Source: Bacteroidales bacterium UBA6377
GTDB taxonomy: Bacteria; Bacteroidota; Bacteroidia; Bacteroidales; UBA932
DNA: 23,424 nucleotides
NCBI GenBank assembly: GCA_002438805.1
Contig: DJQV01000001.1
Span: 1 to 23,424 of the forward strand
Direction: 5' to 3'
Shown piece after piece: positions 15,353 through 23,169 of this stretch (within the stretch, counting starts at the first letter, position 1; each line of letters begins with the position of its first letter). A program made the translations under genes and the position numbers. A model generated the notes under the pieces. It was given only the letters and a program-made list of their open reading frames with translations, did not search any database and was not told where the DNA came from.

Positions 15353-16393
15353 TCATTCTTCTTCTATTTTCTCCTCGGCAATCCGCTTGACTTCGTTTAT
15401 CTCGGCGATAAACTGTTCTGTAGTCGGGAGATATAACTGATATTTGCTGGCGAGTATTGTCTTGTTGTCTTCCGGCAATGTGAGTTTGACTACTGTGTCA
15501 TTCTTGTTTGAGCACAACAGTATGCCGATGGTGGGATTCTCATCTTCGGCTTTTTCGTAGCGATCGTAATAGTTGACGTAAAGTTGCAATTGGCCCAGAT
15601 CCTGATGGGTGAGCTTGTGGTTTTTAATCTCGATCACGACAAATGAACGCAGCAGCCTGTTGTAGAACACCAAATCCACAAAGTACTCGTCGTCCTCGAT
15701 AAGAAGGCGCTTTTGTCTGGCGACGAAAGAAAAGCCTTTTCCCATTTCGAGAAGAAAATCAGCGATGTGCGATATTATAGCACTTTCGAGGTCTTTCTCA
15801 TAATAGGCAGGTCGCTTTTCTAGACCGAGAAATTCCAAAACCATAGGGTCTTTGATTATTTCTTTCGGGGATTCCGGCTGCCGTTCGTTTCGTGCTACTG
15901 CGAGGACGGCTTCTTTGTCGTTGCTCAGCAAGAGACGTTCGTAAAGCATCGAGTTGATCTGACGTTCAAGTTGACGCTTAGACCAGCATCCATTTACGGC
16001 CTCCAATTGATAATACTCTCGCTTGTCGGAATCTGAGATTGAGATAAGCAGCTTGTATTGGGACCAATTTAATTGCGAACACAGTGTATTCGCATTTGGG
16101 TATATGCGGTAGAATTGTCTGCACATCTCCAATTGGCGGACAGAGAATCCGCTGCCATATTCCGGTTGCAGTCGTTTTGCGAGATTCTTGATGAGGTAAG
16201 TTCCATAGTCGGCGCGCTCCTTTCCCTGCTGCTCTTTTTCTGCAATTTGTTGTCCGATAGCCCAATACATACGGACACGGCAGAAATCCACGCTTCGGAC
16301 TGCATCCCTGCGTGCATCATCGATGATGTTTTTTATTCCGCTGACAAATTCATTTAGCGGCGATTCCAAATCAGTTTCTGTCTTATGTCCCAT
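15353..16393 (-). CDS. DUF1016/YhcG-type PD-(D/E)XK nuclease
   Basis: A 346-residue protein with the two-part YhcG architecture. The N-terminal DUF1016 domain (about 15-160) contains RVRMYWAIGQQIAE and the FSVRQLEMCRQFYRIYP segment; the C-terminal nuclease domain has Asp240 (YFVDLVFYN), then EIK with Glu255 and Lys257, and QLQLYVNYYD. These residues make the PD-(D/E)XK core intact. Family members are often found within restriction-modification and phage-defence neighbourhoods; their exact role is poorly known. Base composition is more AT-rich than the flanking metabolic genes, which suggests transfer together with the neighbouring restriction gene. It is divergently arranged with that gene across a 109-bp promoter region. 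Confidence 0.88.
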   Translation of the reverse strand: MGHKTETDLESPLNEFVSGIKNIIDDARRDAVRSVDFCRVRMYWAIGQQIAEKEQQGKERADYGTYLIKNLAKRLQPEYGSGFSVRQLEMCRQFYRIYPNANTLCSQLNWSQYKLLISISDSDKREYYQLEAVNGCWSKRQLERQINSMLYERLLLSNDKEAVLAVARNERQPESPKEIIKDPMVLEFLGLEKRPAYYEKDLESAIISHIADFLLEMGKGFSFVARQKRLLIEDDEYFVDLVFYNRLLRSFVVIEIKNHKLTHQDLGQLQLYVNYYDRYEKAEDENPTIGILLCSNKNDTVVKLTLPEDNKTILASKYQLYLPTTEQFIAEINEVKRIAEEKIEEE

Positions 16394-16397
16394 GCTG

Positions 16398-16405
16398 CAA
16401 AGGTA
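16398..16405 (-). promoter_or_regulatory. -7 promoter box for the DUF1016 nuclease gene
   Basis: TACCTTTG on the minus strand matches TAnnTTTG exactly. It lies just 4 bases before the ATG at 16393, so transcription would start at or next to the start codon. No TTTG was seen at the -33 distance, only a weak TTTA farther upstream. Confidence 0.5.
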
Positions 16406-16426
16406 GTCATTATCGGATATAAATGT

Positions 16427-16434
16427 TATTTTTG
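16427..16434 (+). promoter_or_regulatory. -7 promoter box for the truncated restriction gene
   Basis: TATTTTTG matches TAnnTTTG and reads rightward, back to back with the box for the nuclease gene 22 bp away. The leader to the ATG at 16503 would be about 65 bases. No clear -33 element was found, so support is modest. Confidence 0.4.
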
Positions 16435-16502
16435 TCGGTGAGCGTGTCTGCGAGGGAAAACGATGGGACGGGCAGCTTGGAAATAACTATAGAAACCGGA
16501 AT

Positions 16503-17987
16503 ATGATAGAATTGTCAATCGCCAAGTCCTTGAACAAGGCATATCGCAAACTTCCTGTGGACAGGCAGGTCTTTGATGTATTCAAACATCAACTCGGTAA
16601 CTACTATGAGCAGATTTCTGTAATCAATACAGAGGAGAAACTCAAAGGGGATCTGATGGATTTCTTGAAACTTTCTTTCTATGGACAGGATTATAAGGTT
16701 TCTCCGAGCGGAGATATAGATTGTGCGATTCACCTTGGCAGTAGTATTGAATCTCCCGTGGGTGTCATAATAGAAGTGAAGAAGCCTACAAACACCTCTG
16801 AGATGATCACTAGAGAAGACCTCAACAGGAAAGCCCTGCAAGAGTTGCTGCTCTATTATCTCAGAGAGCGCCATATCAACAAAAATATCCAACTCAAACA
16901 TCTGATAGTTTCAAATGTCTACGAGTATTTCGTATTCGATGCCCAGGAGTTCGAGCGCTTGTTTTACTCTGACAAAACGTTGGTCAAGAGATTTGAACAA
17001 TTCAATGACGGTGTTCTTACCTCGGAGAAAACAGATTTCTTTTACAAGGAGATAGCTGCTGCCTATATTGCCAAGGTTTTGGCGCAAATAACCTATACAT
17101 GGTTTGACATTCGCAAGTATAAACCTTTTCTTGATACTGGAAATGACAATCGTCTCATCGAATTGTTCAAGTTTTTCAGTCCTGAGCACCTGCTGAAAAA
17201 ACGTTTTCAGAACGACAGTAATTCTCTGAATACCAAATTTTATAGTGAACTGCTCTACATTATCGGTCTTGAGGAAGTAGTGGAGAAAGACAGTAACAAA
17301 CACATCATTACCCGTTGCAAGGAGGGGTCACGCAATGCAGCATCTATTCTGGAGAATGCCATGACAATCCTTGATAGTGAAGATTGGATAGACAATGTGG
17401 AAGAACGTTACTCATTCGGTAAGGATCGTCAGGAACAGCTGTTTGGCGTTGCTTTGTCGCTGACCATCGGTTGGATGAACCGCGTTCTCTTCTTGAAACT
17501 CTTGGAGGCCCAGCTAGTTAAGTATCATAAGGGTGACCAGAGTTATGCCTTTATGCGTCCGTCTGTCATTCCAGACTATGATGAACTGAACAAACTCTTT
17601 TTTCAAGTCCTTGCCAAGCGTATATCCGATCGTACTGAGAACATCAATTCTAAGTACGGCAAGATCCCATATCTCAACAGTTCTCTTTTTGAGATGAGCA
17701 CGTTGGAGCGTCAGACTATCCGCATAAGCAGTATGGATAATAGTGAGCTTCCTCTGTTCAGCGGCACGGTGCTCAGAGATGGTAAAAAACCGCGTTATAC
17801 CAAACTTTCGACGCTCCGCTATCTGCTGGAGTTTCTTGATGCCTACGACTTTGCGAGCGATGGTGCAGGGGAGGTACAGGAGCAGTCCAAGACCCTCATC
17901 AATGCCTCATTATTCTTCCATCAATTTGATAAAACGAGCGAGTGTATTCCTATCTACTTTGCAGATTTTGGCTATCTTCCTACGTGA
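16503..17987 (+). pseudogene. 5' part of a type IIG restriction-modification enzyme (DUF7149/Eco57I-like), truncated by the recombinase gene
   Basis: The open frame encodes 494 residues. Its N-terminal PD-(D/E)XK nuclease domain has DIDCAIH (Asp71/Asp73) and IIEVKKPTN (Glu91, Lys93), followed by the helical region typical of type IIG enzymes of this family. Full-length members run beyond 1000 residues, with an N6-adenine methyltransferase and a target-recognition domain. Here no NPPY-type motif or SAM-binding motif exists. The last recognisable family segment is KTLINAS, ending about residue 469 (17909). The following 25 residues are simply the antisense of the end of the recombinase gene, which also supplies the stop. 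Without its methylase the product is probably inactive or mis-regulated. Codon use is AT-rich, as in its neighbours of this islet. Confidence 0.75.
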
Positions 17988-18512
17988 CATGCCAATTGAT
18001 AACAATTCTAAAACCAACCTCCTCTTTCCATATAATTTTAACTTTTCCATAGGTGTCTTTTTCCCCATTGGTCGTCCCAATGTCACCCCTTCGGCTTTTT
18101 TGCGTGCCAGAGCCTCTTTCGTCCTCTGGCTTATCAGATTCCTCTCTATTTCAGCTGAAAGTCCGAAAGCGAATGCTAATACTTTGCTCTGAATATCCTC
18201 GCCAAGTCGGTAGTTGTCCTTAATTGTCCACACCTTGCACTCCTTGGTCATACAAATGTTTAAGATTTCCATAATCATAAAAAGATTCCTGCCAAGACGG
18301 GAAAGTTCGGCGCAGATGATCAGATCACCCTTTTGCACCTTGTTCAAGAGCTTCCCAAGTTCCCGTTTGCTGTAATTCTTGGTTCCGCTGATGGTCTCTT
18401 CGATCCATCCGTCAATGCTCATAGACTCTCGGGCGCAGAAATTGTTGATTTCAAACCTTTGATTTTCGACTGTCTGCTTGTCGCTGCTGACCCGTATGTA
18501 ACCATAAATCAT
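17910..18512 (-). CDS. mpi-like: Serine recombinase, Mpi (master DNA invertase) family
   Basis: A 200-residue site-specific recombinase. The start MIYGYIRVSSDKQTVENQRF holds the catalytic Ser9; SELSRLGRNL-type sequence (AELSRLGRNLFMIM) and the AFGLSAEIERNLISQRTKEA helix follow, then LGRP and a C-terminal helix-turn-helix (SRRKIAKICKVDRNTLARF). Length and residues match the Mpi family, whose B. fragilis member inverts several capsule promoters through short inverted repeats. It acts in trans on DNA in the cytoplasm. No convincing flanking inverted repeats were found here. Its 3' end overlaps the last 78 bases of the broken restriction gene, so it, or the DNA it came with, made the break. AT-rich composition supports acquisition. 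Confidence 0.88.
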   Translation of the reverse strand: MIYGYIRVSSDKQTVENQRFEINNFCARESMSIDGWIEETISGTKNYSKRELGKLLNKVQKGDLIICAELSRLGRNLFMIMEILNICMTKECKVWTIKDNYRLGEDIQSKVLAFAFGLSAEIERNLISQRTKEALARKKAEGVTLGRPMGKKTPMEKLKLYGKRRLVLELLSIGMSRRKIAKICKVDRNTLARFIKLMEE

Positions 18513-18661
18513 ACCTGTACTTTTTTATGCATAGTTACTATATATCTGGGCACATTAGTCTGAAAACATTGATCTGCGATCTTCCCGTAACGCCCGCGCA
18601 GGTCGCTTTCGTCCCGTGCGCACGGAACTTCCATGTTCTGACTGGCAGAGACGTTGCACAT
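18513..18661. other. Intergenic region between recombinase and the pst control region
   Basis: No coding frame of note. The left part (to about 18570) is AT-rich like the islet; from about 18575 the composition becomes GC-rich like the chromosome, so the islet edge may lie near 18570. A perfect 12-bp palindrome CCGTGCGCACGG sits at 18614-18625, followed by a short inverted pair GAAC/GTTC (18625-18638). No exact TAnnTTTG box for the recombinase was found here. Confidence 0.4.
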
Positions 18662-18701
18662 TTAATGAAAATGTAACATCGGCGTAACCTTAAGTTTAAA
18701 C
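18662..18701 (+). promoter_or_regulatory. Pho-box-like direct-repeat array upstream of pstS
   Basis: Two exact GTAAC units at 18673 and 18684 are 11 bases apart, and weaker units keep the same period (TTAAT at 18662, TTTAA at 18695). An 11-base period of short direct repeats is the design of PhoB/PhoP binding sites. The array ends just before the -7 box, a normal activator position. No two-component genes are in the window. Confidence 0.45.
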
Positions 18702-18709
18702 CTGTCGCT

Positions 18710-18717
18710 TACATTTG
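18710..18717 (+). promoter_or_regulatory. -7 promoter box of the pst operon
   Basis: TACATTTG matches TAnnTTTG exactly and lies 8 bases before the ATG of pstS at 18726, so the leader would be only about 4-5 bases. A poor -33 region fits a promoter that depends on an activator bound at the repeat array. Confidence 0.55.
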
Positions 18718-18725
18718 TCCACGTA

Positions 18726-19544
18726 ATGAAGAAACTTAGATCAATTATCGCAGTTGCGGCTGTCCTTGTCTGCGCATCTTCCGCGTCAGGCCAGAGAATC
18801 AAGGGCAGCGATACGCTTCTGCCTCTCACCCAGGCCCTTTCGGAGATGTACATGGAGAGCCATCCGCAGGCCACGGTGACTGTGACAGGTGGAGGAAGCG
18901 GCGTGGGCATCTCCGCCCTTCTGGAGGGGACGACTGACATCGCGATGGCATCCCGCAGCATCAAGTTCACCGAAAAGTTGAAAATGAAGAAAGCCGGGCG
19001 CGAACTCGAAGAGGCCATTGTGGCCTGGGACGCCCTTGCCGTGATAGTGAACCCTACCAACCCGGTCAATGAATTGACCCGGGAGCAGTTGGAACTGATC
19101 TTCCGTGGGCGCATCAAGAACTGGAAGGAAGTCGGCGGGCCGGATCTGAAGATCATCGTTTATTCCAGGGAAACATCGTCGGGCACCTACGAGTTTTTCA
19201 AGGAAAGTGTCCTGCATGACAAGAATTATGCGGCGGGAGTCCTGTCAATGCCTGCCACCGGGGCCGTGATCCAGTCGGTGCGGCAGACACGCGGTGCCAT
19301 AGGCTATGTGGGTCTGGCCTACCTCAACAAGTATGTCAAACCCCTGTCCGTATCCTACGACGGAGGCAAGCACTTCGCAGCGCCCTCTGTCCAGACGGCC
19401 ATAGACGGTACATATCCTGTGGTCCGCCCGTTGTATTATTATTATGACCGGGCTTCAGCGGCGGTGGTGACTCCATTCCTTGAGTTCATCGCCACTCCGC
19501 AGGCAAGGGAGAAGATGCTTGAAATCGGATTTATTCCAAGATGA
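18726..19544 (+). CDS. pstS: Phosphate-binding protein PstS
   Basis: The 272-residue protein begins with a signal peptide (about 1-22, ...SSASG) and is exported to the periplasm, where it binds phosphate and delivers it to PstCA. The mature protein starts with IKGSDTLLPL, has GGGSGVGISAL (55-65), and the phosphate-binding RETSSGTYEFF (148-158); IGYVGLAYL at 192-200 is another family mark. It is the shorter type of PstS, without extensions. It overlaps pstC by four bases (ATGA), so the two are translationally coupled. Regulation by phosphate is suggested by the repeat array upstream. Confidence 0.93.
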   Translation: MKKLRSIIAVAAVLVCASSASGQRIKGSDTLLPLTQALSEMYMESHPQATVTVTGGGSGVGISALLEGTTDIAMASRSIKFTEKLKMKKAGRELEEAIVAWDALAVIVNPTNPVNELTREQLELIFRGRIKNWKEVGGPDLKIIVYSRETSSGTYEFFKESVLHDKNYAAGVLSMPATGAVIQSVRQTRGAIGYVGLAYLNKYVKPLSVSYDGGKHFAAPSVQTAIDGTYPVVRPLYYYYDRASAAVVTPFLEFIATPQAREKMLEIGFIPR

Positions 19545-20737
19545 AAAGAATAATCGACAAAGTTGCAAGGTGGATTTTCACCGTCGGGGGTTTCACGACG
19601 AGCATCGTGATACTCCTGATCATCATTTTCCTCTTCGGTGAGGCAGCCGGGCTTTTCCGCAAGAACGTGGTCGAGGACGGCTACTCGGTCGTCGTCAATC
19701 CCTCAAACACAGTGTCCGGCCTCAATGCCCAGCAGCTCAAGCAGATATTTGACGAGGACGTCACGAACTGGAAAGAGTTCGGAGGGCCGGATGAGAAGAT
19801 AGTCATACTGCGCCTCTCGGATCTTGAGAAACTCTATAGCACAGAGGAACTGGGCTCCCAGTATGAACATGCCGCCGCGTGCATAGCCCGTCAGGTTTCG
19901 GAAAATCCGGGCATCGTGGCCTTTCTTCCGTCTTCACTTCTGGATGGTGCGGAAGGCATATCGGTGATGTCCGAGGGTACAATCAGTGCCAAGGATGTAT
20001 TCCTCGGGGATGAATGGTACCCGACAGCCACTCCGGCCCCGGTGTTCGGCATCCTGCCCCTTGTCGCTGGCACGCTTTGGGTGAGCCTTTTCGCCATCCT
20101 GATCGCTCTTCCGTTCGGCCTGGCAGTATCAATATACATGGCCGAATGCGCCCCGGAGGGGATACGCAAACTGCTCAAGCCGGTCATAGAACTTCTGGGC
20201 GGCATCCCGTCCGTGGTCTATGGCTTTTTCGGCCTGACGGTGATTGTCCCTCTGCTTCAGCGTGTCTTCAACCTGCCCGTAGGGGAGTCCGGCCTTGCCG
20301 GCAGCATCGTGCTTGCCATCATGGCGCTCCCTACCATCATCACCGTATCTGAAGACGCTCTCCGCAGTTGTCCCCGTGCGATGCGGGAGGCAAGTCTGGC
20401 GCTCGGTGCCACCAGGCTTCAGACCATATTCAAGGTCGTCATCCCTTATTCCATCTCGGGAATCACTTCCGCCGCCGTGCTCGGGATCGGCCGTGCGGTG
20501 GGGGAGACCATGGCGGTGCTGATGGTCACAGGCAACGCCGCCGTGATACCTCACAGCATTCTCGACCCTCTCCGTACCATACCGGCCACCATAGCCGCTG
20601 AGCTTGGAGAAGCCCCTGCGGGCGGAGCGCATTATGAGTCACTCTTCCTTCTTGGTGTGATATTGTTCTTCATCACGTTGATAATAAATTCCTGCGTCGA
20701 GCTTGTCTCCATACGCAACAAAAACAGAGGTCGCTGA
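19541..20737 (+). CDS. pstC: Phosphate ABC transporter permease PstC with a PstS-like periplasmic insert
   Basis: PstC forms half of the membrane channel. The protein has 398 residues, against roughly 300-320 in E. coli. TM1 is at about 13-33; then comes a periplasmic loop of about 110 residues, and the other membrane segments from about 167 onward. The permease coupling loop is EDALRSCPRAMREASLALGA (271-290) followed by IFKVVIP. The loop at 47-145 resembles the second lobe of PstS: VVVNPSNTV, QLKQIFDEDVTNWKEFGGPD and later GIVAFLPSSLL align with PstS residues 107-149 and 190-200. The phosphate-contacting RETSSGT segment is replaced by RLSDLEK, so the insert should not bind phosphate as PstS does. 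Followed by pstA after two bases. Confidence 0.92.
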   Translation: MKRIIDKVARWIFTVGGFTTSIVILLIIIFLFGEAAGLFRKNVVEDGYSVVVNPSNTVSGLNAQQLKQIFDEDVTNWKEFGGPDEKIVILRLSDLEKLYSTEELGSQYEHAAACIARQVSENPGIVAFLPSSLLDGAEGISVMSEGTISAKDVFLGDEWYPTATPAPVFGILPLVAGTLWVSLFAILIALPFGLAVSIYMAECAPEGIRKLLKPVIELLGGIPSVVYGFFGLTVIVPLLQRVFNLPVGESGLAGSIVLAIMALPTIITVSEDALRSCPRAMREASLALGATRLQTIFKVVIPYSISGITSAAVLGIGRAVGETMAVLMVTGNAAVIPHSILDPLRTIPATIAAELGEAPAGGAHYESLFLLGVILFFITLIINSCVELVSIRNKNRGR

Positions 20738-20739
20738 TT

Positions 20740-21612
20740 ATGATTAAGTTCGATAAGTCCTGTTCAGTGCGCCGCCGCCGTGTACAGGCGCTCGTCTTTG
20801 CCTGTTTCAAGATTCTGAGTGTGCTGGTCGCGGCTGCCCTTTTCCTTATCCTGGGATTCATCCTCGTCAAGGGTGCGAGTGTCATCAGCTGGTCTTTCCT
20901 CACTCAGGCGCCGACCGACGGCATGACCGGAGGCGGGATCATGCCGGCGATTGTCGGCACACTGTGCCTTATGCTGGGAAGTGCCCTTTTCGCTTTCCCG
21001 GTGGGGGTGATAAGCGGTATATACATGAACGAGTATGCCCCCAAGGGCGCGCTGGTCAATTTCATCCGCATGATGACCAACAACCTCTCCGGTATCCCGT
21101 CCATAGTCTTCGGCCTTTTCGGCATGGCTTTTTTCGTCAACCGTCTGGGCTTCGGGGACAGTATCCTTGCAGGCTCGCTGACTCTGGGGCTCCTTGCCCT
21201 TCCTATAGTTATCAGGACCACTGAAGAGGCGTTCAAGAGCATTCCGGACAGTTTCCGCGAGGGTTCGATGGCTCTTGGGGCCACCAAGTTCCAGACTATC
21301 TGGAAGGTACTTTTACCGATGTCAATGCCACGCGTGATGACCGGTCTCATCCTTTCTCTCGGGAGGGTCTCCGGGGAGACGGCCCCTATTCTCTTCACCT
21401 GTGCCGCCTACTTCCTGCCGAAACTCCCGCACAGCATATTCGACCAGTGCATGGCCCTGCCTTATCACCTGTATGTCGTGGCCACGAGCGGCACGGACAT
21501 CGACGCGCAACTCCCTATAGCATACGGCACTGCTTTTGTGCTGATAGTGATCGTTCTGCTGATGAACCTTACAGCCGGGGCGATCCGCAGGCATTTTGAA
21601 AAAAATTCTTAG
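20740..21612 (+). CDS. pstA: Phosphate ABC transporter permease PstA
   Basis: A 290-residue inner-membrane permease that pairs with PstC. It begins with a basic cytoplasmic end (RRRRVQ) and TM1 at about 17-43, with the typical FLTQAPTDGMTGGGIMPAI region after TM1. The coupling loop EEAFKSIPDSFREGSMALGA followed by IWKVLLP contacts the ATPase PstB, and the conserved NNLSGIPSIVFGLFG and GRVSGETAPILF segments are present. Length and motifs are normal, with no insert like that of PstC. Its stop directly abuts the ATG of pstB. Confidence 0.94.
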   Translation: MIKFDKSCSVRRRRVQALVFACFKILSVLVAAALFLILGFILVKGASVISWSFLTQAPTDGMTGGGIMPAIVGTLCLMLGSALFAFPVGVISGIYMNEYAPKGALVNFIRMMTNNLSGIPSIVFGLFGMAFFVNRLGFGDSILAGSLTLGLLALPIVIRTTEEAFKSIPDSFREGSMALGATKFQTIWKVLLPMSMPRVMTGLILSLGRVSGETAPILFTCAAYFLPKLPHSIFDQCMALPYHLYVVATSGTDIDAQLPIAYGTAFVLIVIVLLMNLTAGAIRRHFEKNS

Positions 21613-22368
21613 ATGGAAAATAAGATAGTAACCCGCGATGTGAACTTCTACTATGGGAAGTTCCACGCTCTCAAAAACATCAGCATCGACATCCCGAAAG
21701 GGGAGGTGGTGGCGTTCATCGGCCCGTCCGGGTGCGGCAAGTCCACCTTCCTCCGCCTGTTCAACAGGATGAACGACCTGATTCCTGACACGCATCTGGA
21801 AGGTCAGGTACTCATGGACGGCAACGACATCTACGACAAGAACATCGACGTGGATGCGCTCCGGCGCAACGTCGGCATGGTCTTCCAGCGCCCGAACCCT
21901 TTCCCTAAAAGCATATACGAGAACGTGGCTTATGGCTTGAGAGTGAATGGCATACGTGACCGTAAGCTGATAGATGACAAAGTGGAGGAGGCCCTCCGTG
22001 GGGCAGCCCTTTGGGATGAGGTAAAGGACAAGCTAAAAAAGTCGGCCTACGACCTTTCCGGTGGCCAGCAGCAGCGCCTCTGCATAGCCAGGGCCATGGC
22101 TGTCGAGCCTTCGGTCCTCCTTATGGATGAACCGGCCTCTGCTCTGGATCCGATTTCCACTTCCAAGGTGGAGGAGCTCATCTGCGAACTCAGCGGCAAG
22201 ACCACGGTGGTCATTGTGACCCACAGCATGCAGCAGGCCGCCCGCGTCAGCAACCGCACGGCATTCTTCTATCTCGGAGAGATGGTCGAGTACGGCAACA
22301 CCAAGAAGATATTCACCAATCCGGAGAAAGAAGCTACGCAGAACTACATTACCGGGCGTTTCGGTTAG
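21613..22368 (+). CDS. pstB: Phosphate ABC transporter ATPase PstB
   Basis: This 251-residue protein powers phosphate import from the cytoplasmic side. It has Walker A GPSGCGKST at 37-45, the Q-loop at Gln92, the ABC signature LSGGQQQR at 148-155, Walker B VLLMDEP at 168-174 with catalytic Glu173, and the H-loop in VIVTHSMQQAARV. The PstB-typical YYG near residue 13 and NRMNDL after Walker A support the specific assignment over other ABC ATPases. It starts right after the pstA stop, indicating coupling. Confidence 0.96.
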   Translation: MENKIVTRDVNFYYGKFHALKNISIDIPKGEVVAFIGPSGCGKSTFLRLFNRMNDLIPDTHLEGQVLMDGNDIYDKNIDVDALRRNVGMVFQRPNPFPKSIYENVAYGLRVNGIRDRKLIDDKVEEALRGAALWDEVKDKLKKSAYDLSGGQQQRLCIARAMAVEPSVLLMDEPASALDPISTSKVEELICELSGKTTVVIVTHSMQQAARVSNRTAFFYLGEMVEYGNTKKIFTNPEKEATQNYITGRFG

Positions 22369-22439
22369 CCGTAAACTCATCCGTTCCTGCAACTTGCAGG
22401 GTAAAGCCCGTAAACAACCAGATAAAAATTCATGTTAAA
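22369..22439 (+). promoter_or_regulatory. pstB-phoU spacer with hairpin and 8-bp direct repeat
   Basis: The 71-base spacer holds the palindrome CCTGCAACTTGCAGG (22386-22400) without a following T-tract, and a repeated CCGTAAAC at 22369-22376 and 22408-22415 on either side of it. It may be an mRNA processing or stabilising hairpin that sets different levels for pstB and phoU. No TAnnTTTG box was seen, so phoU is probably read from the pst promoter. Confidence 0.35.
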
Positions 22440-23114
22440 ATGGTAAAATTTGTAGAAAACGAACTCCAGACTATAAAGCAGGAAGTCAATGATATGTGGG
22501 AACTGGTTCAGAAACAGTTCGAAAACGCGCGTACAGCTGTCCTCTCGGGAGACAGGAACCTTGCGGCTGTCGTGATCGGCAGGGAGAAGAGGGTCAACTC
22601 CTTCGAACTCCGGATAGACAGTGACATAGAAGATTTCATAGCCCTGTACAACCCGGTGGCGATAGATCTGCGATTCTCGCTGGCGATGCTCAACATATCC
22701 AACAATCTGGAGCGTCTTGGCGACTATGCCGAGGGCATAGCCCGTTTTGTCGTGCGCAACGAGGTGGACGAGCAGGCGAAGGAACTGATTGCACAGATGG
22801 AGCTCCCCAAGATGTTCGATATGGTGCTGGATATGTTCTCGACCGTCTTCAGGGCTCTTAAAAGCCATGATATCGAAGCAGCCAAGTCGATTTTTGACAG
22901 GGACGATGCCATTGATGAACTGAACAGGGAATCCCTTGACCGTCTCACGGACTATGCCACCGCACATCCGCAGAGTGTACGTCTGTGCCTTGAGGTATCG
23001 GCACTTTTCCGAAAACTCGAAAGGGCCGGAGACCATATCAACAACCTTGCGGAGCAGACCGTATATTATATTGATGCGGAAGTGCTCAAGCATACCAACA
23101 ATAAAGAATTATAG
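22440..23114 (+). CDS. phoU: Phosphate signalling protein PhoU
   Basis: PhoU links the Pst transporter to phosphate two-component signalling and limits uptake. The 224-residue, all-helical protein has the two PhoU three-helix repeats, each ending in a metal-cluster motif: NNLERLGDYAEGIARF in the first half and FRKLERAGDHINNLAEQ in the second. Length is typical. It is the last gene of the operon; a strong terminator follows 9 bases after the stop. Confidence 0.93.
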   Translation: MVKFVENELQTIKQEVNDMWELVQKQFENARTAVLSGDRNLAAVVIGREKRVNSFELRIDSDIEDFIALYNPVAIDLRFSLAMLNISNNLERLGDYAEGIARFVVRNEVDEQAKELIAQMELPKMFDMVLDMFSTVFRALKSHDIEAAKSIFDRDDAIDELNRESLDRLTDYATAHPQSVRLCLEVSALFRKLERAGDHINNLAEQTVYYIDAEVLKHTNNKEL

Positions 23115-23123
23115 GCGGATAAC

Positions 23124-23166
23124 AAAAAAGAAGCGATTGACCTTTCCGGTCAACCGCTTCTTTTTT
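23124..23166. terminator. Symmetrical bidirectional terminator between phoU and tRNA-Ala
   Basis: Arms at 23124-23142 and 23148-23166 (19 bases each, one mismatch) form a GC-containing stem with a TTTCC loop, opening with six A and closing with six T. The T-tract is therefore present on both strands, ending the pst-phoU message from the left and the tRNA transcript from the right. The tRNA-Ala 3' end lies only three bases away. Confidence 0.9.
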
Positions 23167-23169
23167 GTG

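Noticed and set aside
17872..18522. GTACAGG in inverted orientation on both sides of the recombinase gene, as possible inversion sites.
   Set aside because: Only 7 bases match; such a match is expected by chance between two 200-base stretches.
18614..18625. Palindrome CCGTGCGCACGG upstream of the pst promoter as an operator.
   Set aside because: It is perfect but over 80 bases upstream of the -7 box, GC-rich and single; not enough to claim a function beyond noting it.
16972..18657. AACGTT-like sites (near 16976, 17199, 17404 and 18649) resembling my memory of Mpi inversion repeats.
   Set aside because: Each has mismatches, flanks do not match each other, and short self-complementary hexamers recur by chance; no pair forms a convincing inverted repeat.
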